In this document: one piece after another, positions 1-10,820 of the stretch
How the letters are laid out: every line of letters begins with the position of its first letter
Position numbering within the stretch: the first letter of the stretch is position 1
DNA from: Clytia hemisphaerica
Lineage: Eukaryota; Cnidaria; Hydrozoa; Leptothecata; Clytiidae
DNA: 64,000 nucleotides
Reading direction: 5' to 3'
Assembly: GCA_902728285.1 (NCBI GenBank)
Contig: CACVBU010000732.1
Span: 250,720-314,719, forward strand
Program-made: the position numbers and the translations under genes
Notes under the pieces: model-generated
The model's input: the letters and a program-made list of their open reading frames with translations, nothing else
Told to the model about the DNA's origin: nothing
Database searches by the model: none

Positions 1-868
1 GATATACTGTACAAAAAGAGAGGCTTCCGATAATCTGGTATTCCGGTATTTGACAGATATTAGAGATACCTCCCTCATCATTTTGCGACGATATTTTGCT
101 AATGTTGGGTGTACACTCCTGCCTCGTGAAATTTTTTCACTCAGTCGGGATAAATCGGGATAAAGATCTCTATCAACATCTCAATGTGATTTGGTTTTAG
201 CTCGAAAAATCTAGTGGAGCTGAAATTTTAGGCTATTTTTTCCAACGGAAAATCTGGCCAACAGACTTCAATAATTTCAATTTTTCCAGTGATACGGTAT
301 GTATGAACTTATGTAAAAGTTTTCAATTTCAAAACCTTCTTTAAGAAATTCGTTATTTTATATACGTTACATGTTTTTTTTATAAGCATACCGCTTATAA
401 GCATATGAAGGCTCAGATTTGCAGATTTCCTAAGCATAGCATAAGCATATACGCCAGCTTGAAATATTTTTCATGTGGTCAACCTTTTTCTGTCCAAAAA
501 GGTTTGGAAGTGGTCAAGTAAAAAAAGACATCCCACGACTAGCAACATTCCACTGCTCCAAAAATCTGAACGCCTTTTGAATCGAATGTTAACAAAATTT
601 CAGAGATTTTATAAAAAATTGGGTTGAATCAAAAGCGTAATAATTCATAAGCATATGATAAGCATATGCTATGCCTGGATGTGTTGAAAGCTTAAGCATA
701 CTCGAGCCTGACCGAGGGGCATACACTTGCTTATAAAAAAAACAAACATGTATATTACCATAATGGTGCTTTTACAGTGGCGCTATGAAGGATATTCGCA
801 TTGTAGTTTTAGGGATGGTTAATTTATCAGAGAGTGAAATGTATATTTTTTTACATTTTTCCTGACAG
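1..868 (+). other. Intron or upstream sequence of the MACPF gene
   Basis: I could not recognise an exon here. The first convincing exon begins just after the AG at 867-868, which follows a T-rich tract, and it needs one base from an upstream exon to complete its first codon. This stretch is therefore probably intron. It contains one inverted-repeat element (369-751), listed separately; the rest is AT-rich with no supported feature. Confidence 0.6.
369..751. mobile_element. Inverted-repeat MITE, about 380 bp
   Basis: The left end reads ACATG followed by a T-run and ATAAGCA. The right end is the near reverse complement, TGCTTATAAAAAAAAC then ACATGT. The word ATAAGCATA recurs several times inside. 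There is no coding potential, so this is a non-autonomous DNA transposon. Its ends resemble, but differ from, the TACACG-T-run-ATAAGAAC families elsewhere in the window. Confidence 0.6.
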
Positions 869-3527
869 GTTCTCGACCGACAGACATCTACGACTGGGCG
901 AAACAAGATTTCACGCCAACGCCTTTGAAATACTATTTCTCGCCCATTGTCAACCTCTTTCAAGACAATTTTATCGAATATCGAAACATTAAGAACATTA
1001 ATAACGAAGCAGTGAATTCAACAGCCATTCGTATGTGGTTTATACCATTATATGATGACTACTGTCACACTGCAGGCCTTGAATGTAAGAACCCCTCTGG
1101 ATGTGGTTATGATGATACTTGCCCCATTAGTTCTATCTGCGAGTCTGGCTCAGTTTACGAATGTCAATGTAAGTTGTTCAAAAATTCGTTTTAGTTTTAA
1201 TTGTTCCTGTTTCATATTATTAGTAGACCAATATCTTCTAGTGGTGTTATATCGTGTTCCAATTTCGTGCTGAATAAACAAAAAAATATTTTCTTTTCCT
1301 CTTTCTGTCCAATCGTTTTATTAACCCTATTCGGACTCGGGGCGGGGGGGGGGCTCTTTCTGTTCGGAGGTCAAACTATTGGTAATAGCTCCTGAAATAA
1401 TAGAGCTTTTGCCGTGAAATTTTCTGTAAATTCCTAACTTTTATTTTGCTTCAATATAAAAAAAAATTTGACACCTAAAAATTTTCACACCTTGAGCATG
1501 ATGACATTTCTGACAGTAAGGTGTCAAAAAAATTGACACTTTTCCAATACAAATTGATTTTTAATGTCAAATATATCGTTTAAACCGTAATTTATTGAAT
1601 ATTTAGGATAAAATAAGCATTTTAAACTCAGGCAATTTTTTTCTAAAGCTTTTGTTAGAATACAATAGCTATTTATAAGAACAAAGAAAATTTTCGGTTT
1701 TTGCTCACTTTGGGCATGATTAGTGACGTCATCAAAAAAAATTTTTGTCAAAAGTTACCTTATGTGTCAAAGATCTTGTGTGCCAAATTTCATCCAAAAA
1801 GGCCCACTAGATCAAAAGTTAAGGGGTGGTACAGGAAAAGCCCCCCCCCCTAGTTCTGAACCGCCCCTAAAAGCCTAGGTTGAATAGGGTTAAAACTTAT
1901 TCTAAATGACTTCATTGTACATCCTCATTTTACTTTAGCTTGGACTAATTGGGCTTGCTGGTCATGCGGCGGAACACCACGAGAAAGACGAAAGCGTTAT
2001 TGTGATGGTTGTTCTGATGGGGAAGAATTTCGTGTTCCAAGTGATACCTCCAGATGTTGTGGTGAGCTGGTTTTGAGCCATGTTTTGTTTGTCCCAGAAA
2101 CGTGGCAACACAAACCTGTTTTCTGAATCAAATCTTTCTGATTTTTTTTTGATGGCGATGATGGCTTCAGAAACGGATTCGGTTGCCGGTAGAGACCTCC
2201 CGGCTGGCACACAACGTTGTTTCAGCGTTTATCTAACGTTGAAACAACGTTGTGTGTCAGCTGGGCTAGCACAGTTTTCTGTGTTAGTATCTTGATTGGC
2301 TAAGAAAACTCGAAATAATTATTTTACGCCTAAATAATATTTTGACTTTTTAACCCCTGAAAGATCAAAATTTGGTCAAAATTGGTCAAATTAGTCCCGC
2401 TAAAGGTCGTAAAATTCACAAAATTTTCCTTGGTTTTCTCTTTTTTAGTCCCGGTAAGGGTCAAAAGTTCGAAAGACGGCACCCCCCCCCGTCAGCTCGC
2501 AACCCTAGTAGCCCCTCGGGTTCGATTTACACGCAAGAGTTCCATACCGAACCATTTTGGAACCTCATCGCTCCGTCGACATTTTCCACATATCGGGTCT
2601 TCATTACAGATACTTTTGTTTTTTAGATGTCAAGCACAAAGTATCCGTTAGAGTGTCCTGCACTGATAATGACGATCCAGGGGACACTTTCGAGGTCTAT
2701 GGAAGTATATCTATATCTATCGGATCACGAACAGCCAATCAAAAAAAGAAGGTCTTTACAATCGCCAGAGAAAATGAACGGGCTATGAAAAAGGGAAGTT
2801 GGTGGTATGGTGATACGTATGAAATCTATTTTGATGAGGGATTCGATTTCCTGACAAACAAAGGTCTAAACACATTCAAACTACATGAGTATATGAAGGA
2901 GTCCGATAAAGGTTTGTTTACATTTGGTTTGTTAACATATTACACCCTCTTCTCACGGAATAAACTGGGACCCCCTCCCAGTGGGAAATTTTGCTCCAAT
3001 TTTTGTCTCTGAAAATAATTAAATAAGCAAATTCTCACTACAAAATATTGTGCTAATTTTCCATCCCCAGTGAATTATTTGACTTGAAAACAATGAAATT
3101 CAGATCCCCAGCCATTAAAAACATGGAAGTATCGACCACCATAAAAAAATGCGTACTTACCAGGAGGTATAGTCATTTGCGTACGCTTGCGTAAAGTAGG
3201 GAAGGGGTACTCGATTTTCGACATTTTATTGCGTACGTACTATATGGATGGCCCCCTGTTTTAGTAACTAAAGTCTTTACAATCCCAGCTCCTTCGATTA
3301 CCCTCAGGGCCTAAAATCTCAGTTTATTGGATCATTTAATTTAAAAAAATAAACCTTCTTTTTCTCATCAAGGATCTGGTGATGGAGATGATATGTTGGG
3401 CAATTTTAACGGATTTGAAAGAGATCCTATTGATTACACGGATTACGTTTGGGATAGTTTCCGTGGAGAGTTTTATCCACAATATCAAGCTTACTGTCAA
3501 ACCAAAATTAAATTCTATAAAGTGTAA
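869..3527 (+). CDS. MACPF-EGF-TSP1 domain secreted protein, 3' part (exons 869-1168, 1939-2061, 2627-2911, 3373-3527)
   Basis: Four exons keep one frame through GT-AG junctions and encode the last 287 residues; the 5' end is outside the window. Exon 869-1168 begins with a stretch like the C-terminal end of MACPF (perforin-type) domains: Trp-Ala-Lys, then TPLKYYFSPIVNLF. A cysteine-rich EGF-like segment follows and continues to the splice site. Exon 1939-2061 is a thrombospondin type 1 repeat start, with WTNWACWSCGG, basic residues and further cysteines. Exon 2627-2911 encodes a domain I do not recognise, with an acidic CTDNDDPGDTFEVYG segment near its start. The last exon is acidic, then Tyr-rich, and stops at 3525-3527. 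MACPF proteins form membrane pores in immunity, development or venom; which applies here cannot be told. The neighbouring genes are unrelated. The MACPF assignment rests on a short tail; the TSP1 call is firmer. Confidence 0.72.
1325..1889. mobile_element. piggyBac-like MITE with TTAA target sites
   Basis: The sequence is bounded by TTAA at 1321-1324 and 1890-1893. The terminal inverted repeat starts CCCTATTC, with GAATAGGG at the right end. Both ends carry G- or C-runs just inside. A TTAA duplication with a CCC-starting end is typical of piggyBac-type elements. It lies in the first visible intron of the MACPF gene and encodes nothing. Confidence 0.6.
2199..2266. mobile_element. Short palindromic MITE (AACGTTGTTTC family), copy 1
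   Basis: This is a near-perfect palindrome of about 68 bp. GGCTGGCACACAACGTTG on the left is matched by CAACGTTGTGTGTCAGCTGG on the right, around a small centre. A longer relative lies at 28056-28152. It sits in the second visible intron of the MACPF gene. Confidence 0.65.
2345..2518 (+). repeat. Partial copy of the GGGTCG/AGTCCC repeat family (family E)
   Basis: It carries AGTCCCGCTAAAGGTCG and AGTCCCGGTAAGGGTC, then a C-run and GTCAGCTCGCAACC. The same order appears at 62087-62216 and, in reverse complement, at 21324-21450. The left part of the element is missing here. Confidence 0.55.
2950..3135. repeat. Fragment of the AGTGGG/CCCCAGT repeat family (family G)
   Basis: Segments such as CCCAGTGGGAAATTTTG and ATCCCCAGTGAATT, followed by GATCCCCAGCCATTAAAAAC, match the copy at 33650-33720 closely. 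The fragment sits in the last intron of the MACPF gene. Confidence 0.5.
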
Positions 3528-3631
3528 TCATTTTGTTGTTAGATACAGTTATATTAAAGACTTATACTTTACAAACGCTTTTTTGTCAGAGGCTATTTTT
3601 TCAGCCAGAAAAGTTTCTATTATAGTAATTG

Positions 3632-3654
3632 TTTTTTTTTTTTTTTTTTTTTTT
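3632..3654 (+). repeat. Poly(T) run of more than 20 bases
   Basis: An uninterrupted T tract lies about 100 bp past the MACPF stop codon. It could be the tail of an old minus-strand retroinsertion or a simple homopolymer expansion. No flanking duplication is evident. Confidence 0.8.
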
Positions 3655-4150
3655 GGAATTATGTTCATTTAAAGTTTCAAGCAAACATAAAATATACTCT
3701 TCAGTTAAATGCAAAATCGTATTTTTCCTGATAGAACTACTAACTTACGCAAGAACCATAGCCAACTGATAGTTTTGTCCAATATAAAAGAAAAGTAAGT
3801 CCGAAAAATATCATTTGAGCCAAGATATTCAAAGCAACAACATGAAATAAAATGTTGTAAAATTTATAATTCCGTACATCAACGTATACATCATTCAGGC
3901 AAATAAAATTGTTTGTACAAATGTCGAGTTAAAAGCTTCAAAATCTAAAACAATAAAATGGATCAATTACAGGCAATAAAATCATGTAGGTTTCTTTTCC
4001 ACTACGCTAGATAGATAAGTGGTTCTCATCAACGGTCCTTTTTATAAATTTCTAAGGGTTGTAAAAAATATACAATGAAGATTTGTGCTTAACATCAGAT
4101 TTTGATCGCTTCATATCTGCATTCCAGATTTAATGTCGAAAATTGGTCAT

Positions 4151-4420
4151 TACACGCTTTTTTTTATAAGAATGGTGTAAATCCATTTCATCATGGATAT
4201 TCTTAACTTTTTTGGGAAAATCATCCTAAAATATTCTTACAACATTCTTAGGTTAGGATCCTAATTGACAATTTATAACTTAAAATGGTCTAAAAATGGC
4301 ATTATTAGCTTGAGTAGCAAAATTCTATGATGGTGATATTCTTAGCATATTCTTGATTTTTTGGCCATTGTTCATCATGGACATGCTTATAAAGTGTATT
4401 CTTATAAAAAAAAGCGTGTA
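4151..4420. mobile_element. MITE family C, full copy
   Basis: It starts TACACGC followed by a T-run and ATAAGAAT, and ends with the reverse complement, ATTCTTATAAAAAAAAGCG then TGTA. TA lies at both edges, consistent with a TA target site. The interior (CCATTTCATCATGGATATTC, AACATTCTTAGG) is the reverse complement of the copies at 57410-57641 and 57796-58143. Confidence 0.75.
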
Positions 4421-5124
4421 AACCTTTTGTTTTCCAAGAGAGGGGTAGACCTCTCTTGGCTTAATGACCAATTAAGCGAAAAAGAGAGCATAAATAAATT
4501 GGTAAAATTTTCATTAGAAGGCTGTAATTCTAAATCCCTTGATATGCGAGTTGATGATTTTTAATAAAATTTTCTTCAAATTCAAAGGGTTGTAAACGCT
4601 TTGACAACTGTTTTAGGAGTCAGTAATGCTTTCCTATCAATTTTCTTTGTTTCAGCTAATCGATTTTTGCCAGACAGTCTCAGTGAAAAACCACCCGTAA
4701 ATAAATATAAGTCTTTAGAGTCTTTGAGATCACTGTTTAAAATAGGACAATGCTTTTTAATATAAATTGCTTCTTTTATCAATAAAATATGATTTTATTG
4801 CTTTTAATGACTCTAACTCAAATCCATTATCCTGTTCTTTATCATTCTTATAGCCTTAGAGTTACAGTTTTGTCTCCATAGTTTATATTTCAGAGAAATC
4901 GAGCTGTGGTGTTCATGGTAGACTTTAAAAAAGCATATTCTATTCATCGCCCTTGACAAATCAAAAATACCAATCACAAAATTAGTTTATGAGAAAAGAG
5001 TTTTTCTGTCCAGCTACAATCATGTGCAAAAATTATAAGAATTTATGAAAAATTTGCTATTTTACACTTTTAACACCCCTCCCCCCAGTCTACAATGCTG
5101 AATGAGCAAAACAGAGCCACAGTT

Positions 5125-5290
5125 ATAATTTATACACCCCTTTCTCAGTGACCCGGTGGCTTTTAAAATTTCACCGGGGATATAAAAAATTTTCTTTGTA
5201 AATCCAGTGCGCAGTGGGGATTTTTCCAAGACAGAAAATACCAGTGGGGACACAGAATTAGTATAAAGATTTCAGTGGGGATTTCGAATT
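5125..5290. repeat. Family G repeat (AGTGGGGA word)
   Basis: It starts TACACCCCTTTCTCAGTGAC and then carries CAGTGGGGATTTT, CCAGTGGGGACAC and CAGTGGGGATTTC at intervals. Related copies lie near 12.85, 20.45, 33.3 and 50.4 kb. It is non-coding and probably a degenerate non-autonomous element. Confidence 0.5.
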
Positions 5291-7430
5291 TTTTGATTGG
5301 GTCGATGAGGCTCATTAAGCTGATGATTTACTTATATATCATTCCCTCCCTAAGTTTATTTGGCCAAAATTTCAAAACGTAGACCTTTCATCTTGAATGG
5401 CCGGGTGAAATAGCAACTATTGCCATGACAGCTATAACAAGAAATAGGCAAGCTGTTTTGGAGTGTCAACTTTCCTAGGAAAGTTACAGAAAGTTGTCAT
5501 TTTGCCCATAAATCAAGATATCAGCAGCATTATTGAAAAGGTCTATGTTCCCAAAAAGCTATTACCCCAATTTTTCGGATTTCGATTATATTTGATTACG
5601 TTTGTGGGGCGTATGGTGTGGTGTGTATCTGCTACTATGACATAACGACTACATAAGTGTCTCAGGAGGCGCCACGATGGTTGGGGCCGACGGTATATTC
5701 ATCAGCATCGTAGACTGGGGGGAAGGGGTGAGGACATTAGAAATATTCGTCTGGAATCAAAATTATCATTATATTACGCACATGCTTGTAGTCTTAAATT
5801 TGAGATTGGCCCTTTTTGCATAATGAGGAGGGTCCCATCTACATAAAGCATGGTCAATCTCAAAATTTATGCTCAGACAAACAAAAAAATTTTTAGTTTA
5901 CCCTACTTTGTACGACCATTATCGTAGTGTAAGTACGGCAATGAATTTTAAAATTAGCCGCAGATATCGGGTTTGTGTACAGACAAAGTTTACCCAGGCA
6001 ATAATTTTGAGATTGAACCTTTTCGGTCAATGGCGACATCAAAGTAAACTGCTGAATAATCTACGCACTTATAGAAAACGTAAAATGTTGAAGCTGAACC
6101 CGACTGAGAACAACAATGCAGTAATCAAATTGGCTGGAATTTTAATTTTCGTTAGGTGGACTTTAAATGGATTTTAGTATTATACAAGCGGGCACCCGGC
6201 GTCGCACCGCCAAGTAGAGTGAAGACCTGATTATATAATTGTTATTTTAAGCGCTGATTTCCAGAAATATTCTTTAGCCAAAAAGGGCAAATACCTAAAA
6301 TGAAAGAATGACAAAAAGGAGAATATTTCACAGTAAGAAAACCGAGAAAATTTAATATATTTTCAAAATGAGATGAAATATTTTGCATTATACTTTCATA
6401 TATAAAATATTGTAAAAAATGTAAAAAATTAAAGTAACTTTTGGAGTTTTTTGAAATACTGTACGTGCTAAAAAGGAAAAATCTTTCAAAACAGGGAAAC
6501 AATTTTATATTTTCCGACAGAATGCAAAAAAAAAAAATCTCATTTTTATATACTGGGAAACATTTCATATTCTGAAAGAATGTCGATAGGAAAAAATTCC
6601 CCTAACAGAAGCCATTTTATGATGACCAAAAGCATACTGCAAAAGCAAAAAATGTCATATACTTGGAAACAATCAAAATTTCCAAAAAAATGTCAGAAAA
6701 TAAAATAAATTGTCATGCCAGGGAAATCACTTGAGTTTCCTTCATTTTTTAAATGCATGTGGAAGAAAATGTCAAGTTCAAGACAAAAGTTTTCCACATT
6801 TTGAATGCACGTGTAAGAAAATCTCCAAATTTATCACAAAAGTTTCCACGTTTCAAATGTACATACCGTCAACTGCTTTAACTCGGGACGATTGGTCGAA
6901 ACATGGGACTGTTTGATATCTGGTCTGTATTTTCACTTACTTGTTAAATCTCTTCGACAACAAATTTGTTTTGATAACTCCACCAAGTTTATCAATCATA
7001 CTTCCTTTCATAACATGTCACGATAACTTTCACTGATAGTGCTGATTAGAGAATTAGAGAACGCCCGCCGCCTAACCACCTATCGCCCGATGGGATTAAC
7101 AAATAACGCGTGTGTAACTTGCCGCGCGAGTGACGTCAAATGCTCCATCGTTTTGCCACTAATTTGTTCATCTTCGATGCAATAAACCTTTTAAGAAGTA
7201 TAACATAACATTCTTCATATTGGGGCCGTGGTGTTCCGGATCCGGTTATCAGCTTTAAAATTTGAAATTTATAACCGCAACGAGTTTTCACTAACTTTCA
7301 CTAACCAGTAGTTAATTCATTGTTGTAGATAAAAATACCAAGGGAAATTCAATCATTAACCAGTCAATTTTGCTCCTTGTTTAAATTTTTAGCTAAAATC
7401 AGCGAAAGCATCCACCGAAGGAGGACTTCA

Positions 7431-8091
7431 AAATATCTGTTCTGAAGGCACGTTCCAGCTGGATATGGCGGTCTGTTCTTACCGAACTAAAGAAAAAAGT
7501 CTGCTGGAAAAAAGTGGTCTGTTCTACTGAAGATTGGGACCAGCTGGAAAAATATGGTCTGTTCTACTGAAGATTGGGACCAGCTGGAAAAATATGATCT
7601 GTTCTACTGAAGATTGGGACCAGCTGGAAAAATATGATCTGTTCTTATGAAAAAATAGTCTGATATCTTATATTTATAAATAACGTGTCTAAGAATTTCC
7701 TATCTGTTCTGAGGGATTTTAAAAAAAGTCCTGAATGTGGTTGCCTGGAGTGGCAGCTGAAAATTCTCCATCTGTTCTACAAAACATCTGGAAATTGTGG
7801 ATCTGTTCGAACTGTTAGCTGGAAATTAAGTTTCTGTTCTTAAAAGTCCTTCAATGTCAAGCTGGAATTTAGCGATCTGTTCTTATAAGATTTTGTCAGC
7901 CCTGGTAGATAAGAACAGTTAACTCGCGTAAAATCAATCGCCTGGTAATTTCGTATCTGTTCTGAAAGTATTTTTACCTCCTAGCTGGAAAAATATAACT
8001 GCTCTGAAGTAAAAATTTCTCGCCTGGAAAACGAGGAACTGTTCTTAATTTCGTGGAAATCCTTCCAGCTGGCAAATCAGAACAGATATTT
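7431..8091. mobile_element. 661-bp inverted-repeat element built of thirteen two-part modules of about 22 bp
   Basis: The ends are perfect 15-bp inverted repeats: AAATATCTGTTCTGA at 7431-7445 and its reverse complement at 8077-8091. Between them lie thirteen modules of the form CTGGAAA, seven variable bases, TCTGTTCT, all on the same strand. Starts are at 7459, 7504, 7544, 7584, 7624, 7689, 7757, 7788, 7819, 7862, 7942, 7985 and 8024. Eleven modules are exactly 22 bp and two are 21 bp, while spacing between starts varies from 31 to 80 bp. Modules 2-5 form a clean tandem array of 40-bp units. The terminal repeats contain the same CTGTTCT word. It reads like a non-autonomous transposon filled with copies of a terminal-repeat-like binding motif. 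No target duplication is visible. Confidence 0.7.
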
Positions 8092-8404
8092 GCAAATTTT
8101 AGGTCGGTGGCTGCTTCTGAATCAGTTCATCAACCATTCTCATTGTTGTATTATCGGCATTGCATTCGTTGGGTGCAAACTTTTTTCATATTGCAAGTAT
8201 TATATGTAATTTTTCAGGTATAACATGGTCAGATTTATTCACAGTCACTTGCCTTCGTACGATTTATGTAAATAATCTTTAATAATAATCTTTCTCTTTT
8301 ATCACCCCTGAGGGTATATCTATGTACATATATATTACAAACGTTTAAAAATATCGTTTTTAATAGTAAAATAAACTTGAATAGTGGTCCTAGGTTATCG
8401 GTAT

Positions 8405-8680
8405 TAGGGGGGGGGGGGGGTTTGTAGGGGTTCGAAATACCGTTTTCCCTTTAAAATTTTTGCTGAATCCCGGAATCCCGAAAGTTGAAAAAAATAACAA
8501 CACCGTCACACCGGTTTGGTACAGTTTCAAATACCGGCATAATGACAAAAAATAAGGCCAAATACCGTCACCGTCTGATTTTAAAATACCGTTTTCCCGT
8601 CTTTTTTTTCGTCAAATCCCGTAATACCGTACTAAAAAAAGGCCAATCCCGTCAGACCGTAAAAGTTCAACCCCCCTATA
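8405..8680. repeat. G-run/C-run-bounded element with paired CCGT words
   Basis: It begins with a run of about fourteen G and ends CAACCCCCCTATA. Inside are paired words of the type AATCCCG or ATACCGT, two per unit about 8-10 bp apart (for example ATCCCGTAATACCGT and ATCCCGTCAGACCGT). Units start near 8465, 8501, 8531, 8562, 8586, 8615 and 8645, a spacing of about 30 bp. It has no coding potential of its own. Confidence 0.55.
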
Positions 8681-9214
8681 CGATATATAGACTTAAAGTG
8701 TATGGACAAGAATTGTCCACAAAAACACAACCAGAAAAATGCCTTCGATAGGCTTCGATATGCTAAAACAAGGGCTAAGAGTGTTTTGCTTCAAGACGAC
8801 GACAGGAAAATAAACTAGACAGACTTCGATATTAATTAAACATGAATTGGCTAGAAAAAATCCTAAGATTTAGTTGGAATAGCAACAAGGAGATCGATAG
8901 ATCTCATTAGCAAGGAGCTGTCGAAAAAAATCAAGGAAAAAATAATAAATCTATGCAACTGTACTGCAAAAAATAAATATATAGTACAGTATCAACTAGG
9001 AAAGTGTAGATCCTTGATTTAAATTAATGCTTGAAAATCATGCGAGCTTCAATGTGAGATTGGTGTGGAATTTATGTTGAGGCTTAAGAATCTCAAAGAC
9101 AAAAATTTCAAGAGTCAAAAATCTTAAATTCATTACAGTATATGGCTAGGGCTCAGAGTCAAGGAAAGGATTATCTAATCGAAACTAAACAAATAACCAA
9201 AAAAATATAATATA

Positions 9215-9770
9215 AGAGATGGAAGATAGAAGAAGAAGAAGAAAAAAACAATACTTATGATCTAACAATATTAGATTCTAGAAATTTTTTTAATTCTTCT
9301 TTTTTATTTAAGTCCCAATTTACCAACATATCAAGAATTGTTTCTTTGAATGTGTGTTCTAAGTTATCATTATTCCCAATTACAAATTGATTTCCCAACT
9401 GCGAGTTCATAAAAGATTGGGATCTTTTGGTGAGGTTGGTAAGCTCTATTCCGTAAAGTAGTTTTGGAATAGCTATACTTTTCATGATTGTTGCTACGGT
9501 TGCGGGGTGAGTCCAGCGTATTCCGGATGAGACCAGAGATGACGTCGTTGCCCATAGATCGGATATGCGGCTTTGAATATGGTTAGCGAGGGTCAGTTGT
9601 TTTGCTATGGTCCCCCACTTGAAGCCAAGGTGTTCTAGTTGGGGTCGGATATGGTTGTTCTCCAGTACTATGTTCGGATTTGGTAAAGGACAGGGCCCGG
9701 ATATAATAAATTGTGTCTTTGTTTTGTTAAACTTTAGTCCGTGTTTTCTAAGTATTTTTCTATAATTTGC
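9215..9770 (-). pseudogene. LINE (non-LTR retrotransposon) reverse transcriptase fragment
   Basis: On the minus strand an open frame ending at 9255 encodes about 170 residues like the C-terminal part of a non-LTR reverse transcriptase: HGLKFNKTKTQFIISG, then LEHLGFKWG, SRISDLWATTSSLVSSGIRW and IMKSIAIPKLLYGIELTNL. The catalytic YxDD block, fingers and endonuclease are absent, so it is a dead 5'-truncated copy. On the minus strand the stop is followed by a TTC-rich simple tail (9215-9252), as in CR1/L2-type LINE ends. The frame runs on into the SINE-like head upstream, which is probably an accident of the fusion. Confidence 0.75.
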
Positions 9771-9930
9771 CCGTACCGGTGAAATAGGTCTCCGACCCCG
9801 GCTCGAACCACCAAATACAAGCAACCTTGGTTTACAAACCCAATGCCTAACCGCTAGCGTCAACGAGACACGGCAGAATGCTGTCATTCACAAATACTTA
9901 TAGTGTGTAATTTACAGACCTTTATTAAGA
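9760..9930 (-). mobile_element. tRNA-derived SINE head, copy 1
   Basis: Read on the minus strand, this has a pol III A-box-like word TGACGCTAGCGG (9851-9862) and a B box GGTTCGAGCC (9800-9809) about 40 bases downstream, the layout of a tRNA-type promoter. The preceding text (GTCTGTAAATTACACAC, TATTTGTGAATGAC) and following text (ATTTCACCGGTA) are shared with 42352-42525. Cloverleaf pairing is imperfect, so it is tRNA-derived rather than a working tRNA gene. Confidence 0.65.
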
Positions 9931-9934
9931 AACC

Positions 9935-10310
9935 AATTTCAACCAAATTGGACCATTTTCTACCCTGCCAAAAAAAATTAGCTTCGTTTTGGTGCTAAAA
10001 CTCGTGATCACACCCTTAAAAATGAAAACTTTGAAAAAAATAAAAAAACACCCCCAAACGATTCACATAATATGCATATAAGTTCAGCCAAATCCAACCA
10101 TTTTGACGTCTCCAGACTGCCCAAAAGTTTTAGCCTCGTTTTCGTGCTAAAACTCGTGACCACGCCCTTAGAAATTGAACTTTTATGAAAATAAAAAAAA
10201 ACACCCCATGATATTGACTCAATGAACAAGTGTGCTAAATTTCAGCCAAATCTGACAACTATTTTTTAGTGTCCAGCCTGGAGTCTGCCCTAAAGTTTTT
10301 GGACAGAAAA
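9935..10310. repeat. Degenerate tandem repeat, period about 155 bp
   Basis: Two diverged units and part of a third share CTGCC, A-rich, TTAGC[CT]TCGTTTT, then GTGCTAAAACTCGTGA[TC]CAC[AG]CCCTTA and a run of A before CACCCC. It lies directly beside the SINE head. Confidence 0.6.
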
Positions 10311-10511
10311 CATCGTCAGATTCTAGCTCAACTGAATTTGAGAATGTCTATATGGTCCGTAGAATATAATATATATTACAATTAACTGGATCAAAACGAT
10401 AAAACTCAAATTTTGAATATCCATTATCTATCACTGGTCAAAATTTAAAGCACGTAGCCCTTTACAATCATAAGATACATACAATCACGGACAAAATGTT
10501 GTAGACAAAAT

Positions 10512-10820
10512 CGAGCACGCTAAGCACGGCAAGAACGGGTTATGAAGACACTGTGTGTGTGTGGGGTGGGGGGTGTCTGTGTATAGGGTATGTGGGTGTG
10601 TATGTGGGAGCACTCATAAAACTGAAAGGAAAGGGGGTGTAAAATTTTAACAAATTCAACAAGCACGCTTAGTACGGCAAGTACGAGATCTGAAGACACT
10701 GTGTGTGGGGGTGTCCGTTTGGGGGTGTCTGTGTGAAGGGTATGTGTGTGTGTGTGTGTGTGTGCGCGCACTCGTAAAACTGAAAGGAAAAGGGTGTAAA
10801 ATTTTAACAAATTCAACGAG
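10512..10820. repeat. Two-copy tandem duplication with a (GT)n microsatellite
   Basis: Each unit of about 150 bp starts GCACGCT and runs through GAAGACACTGTGTGTG, a G/T-rich stretch, CACTC[AG]TAAAACTGAAAGG, and GTGTAAAATTTTAACAAATT. The second unit carries a pure GT run at about 10743-10763. The frames through it are simple-sequence artefacts. Confidence 0.8.

Noticed and set aside
5869..6177. 102-codon plus-strand frame
   Set aside because: It is basic, low-similarity sequence without motif or splice context; a chance frame is more likely.
7459..8045. CRISPR-like array
   Set aside because: The conserved parts are short and split around a variable core, linkers vary widely, and the DNA is clearly animal; terminal inverted repeats point to a transposon.
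9800..9862. Functional tRNA gene
   Set aside because: A and B boxes are present, but stem pairing is poor and the same text recurs at 42.4 kb with flanking SINE sequence.
9760..9887. N-terminal part of the minus-strand frame joined to the reverse transcriptase
   Set aside because: It is antisense-free SINE head sequence that happens to be open; tRNA-like text is not expected to be coding.
10520..10816. His/Thr-repeat open frame on the minus strand
   Set aside because: It is a product of the (GT)n microsatellite and the local tandem duplication.
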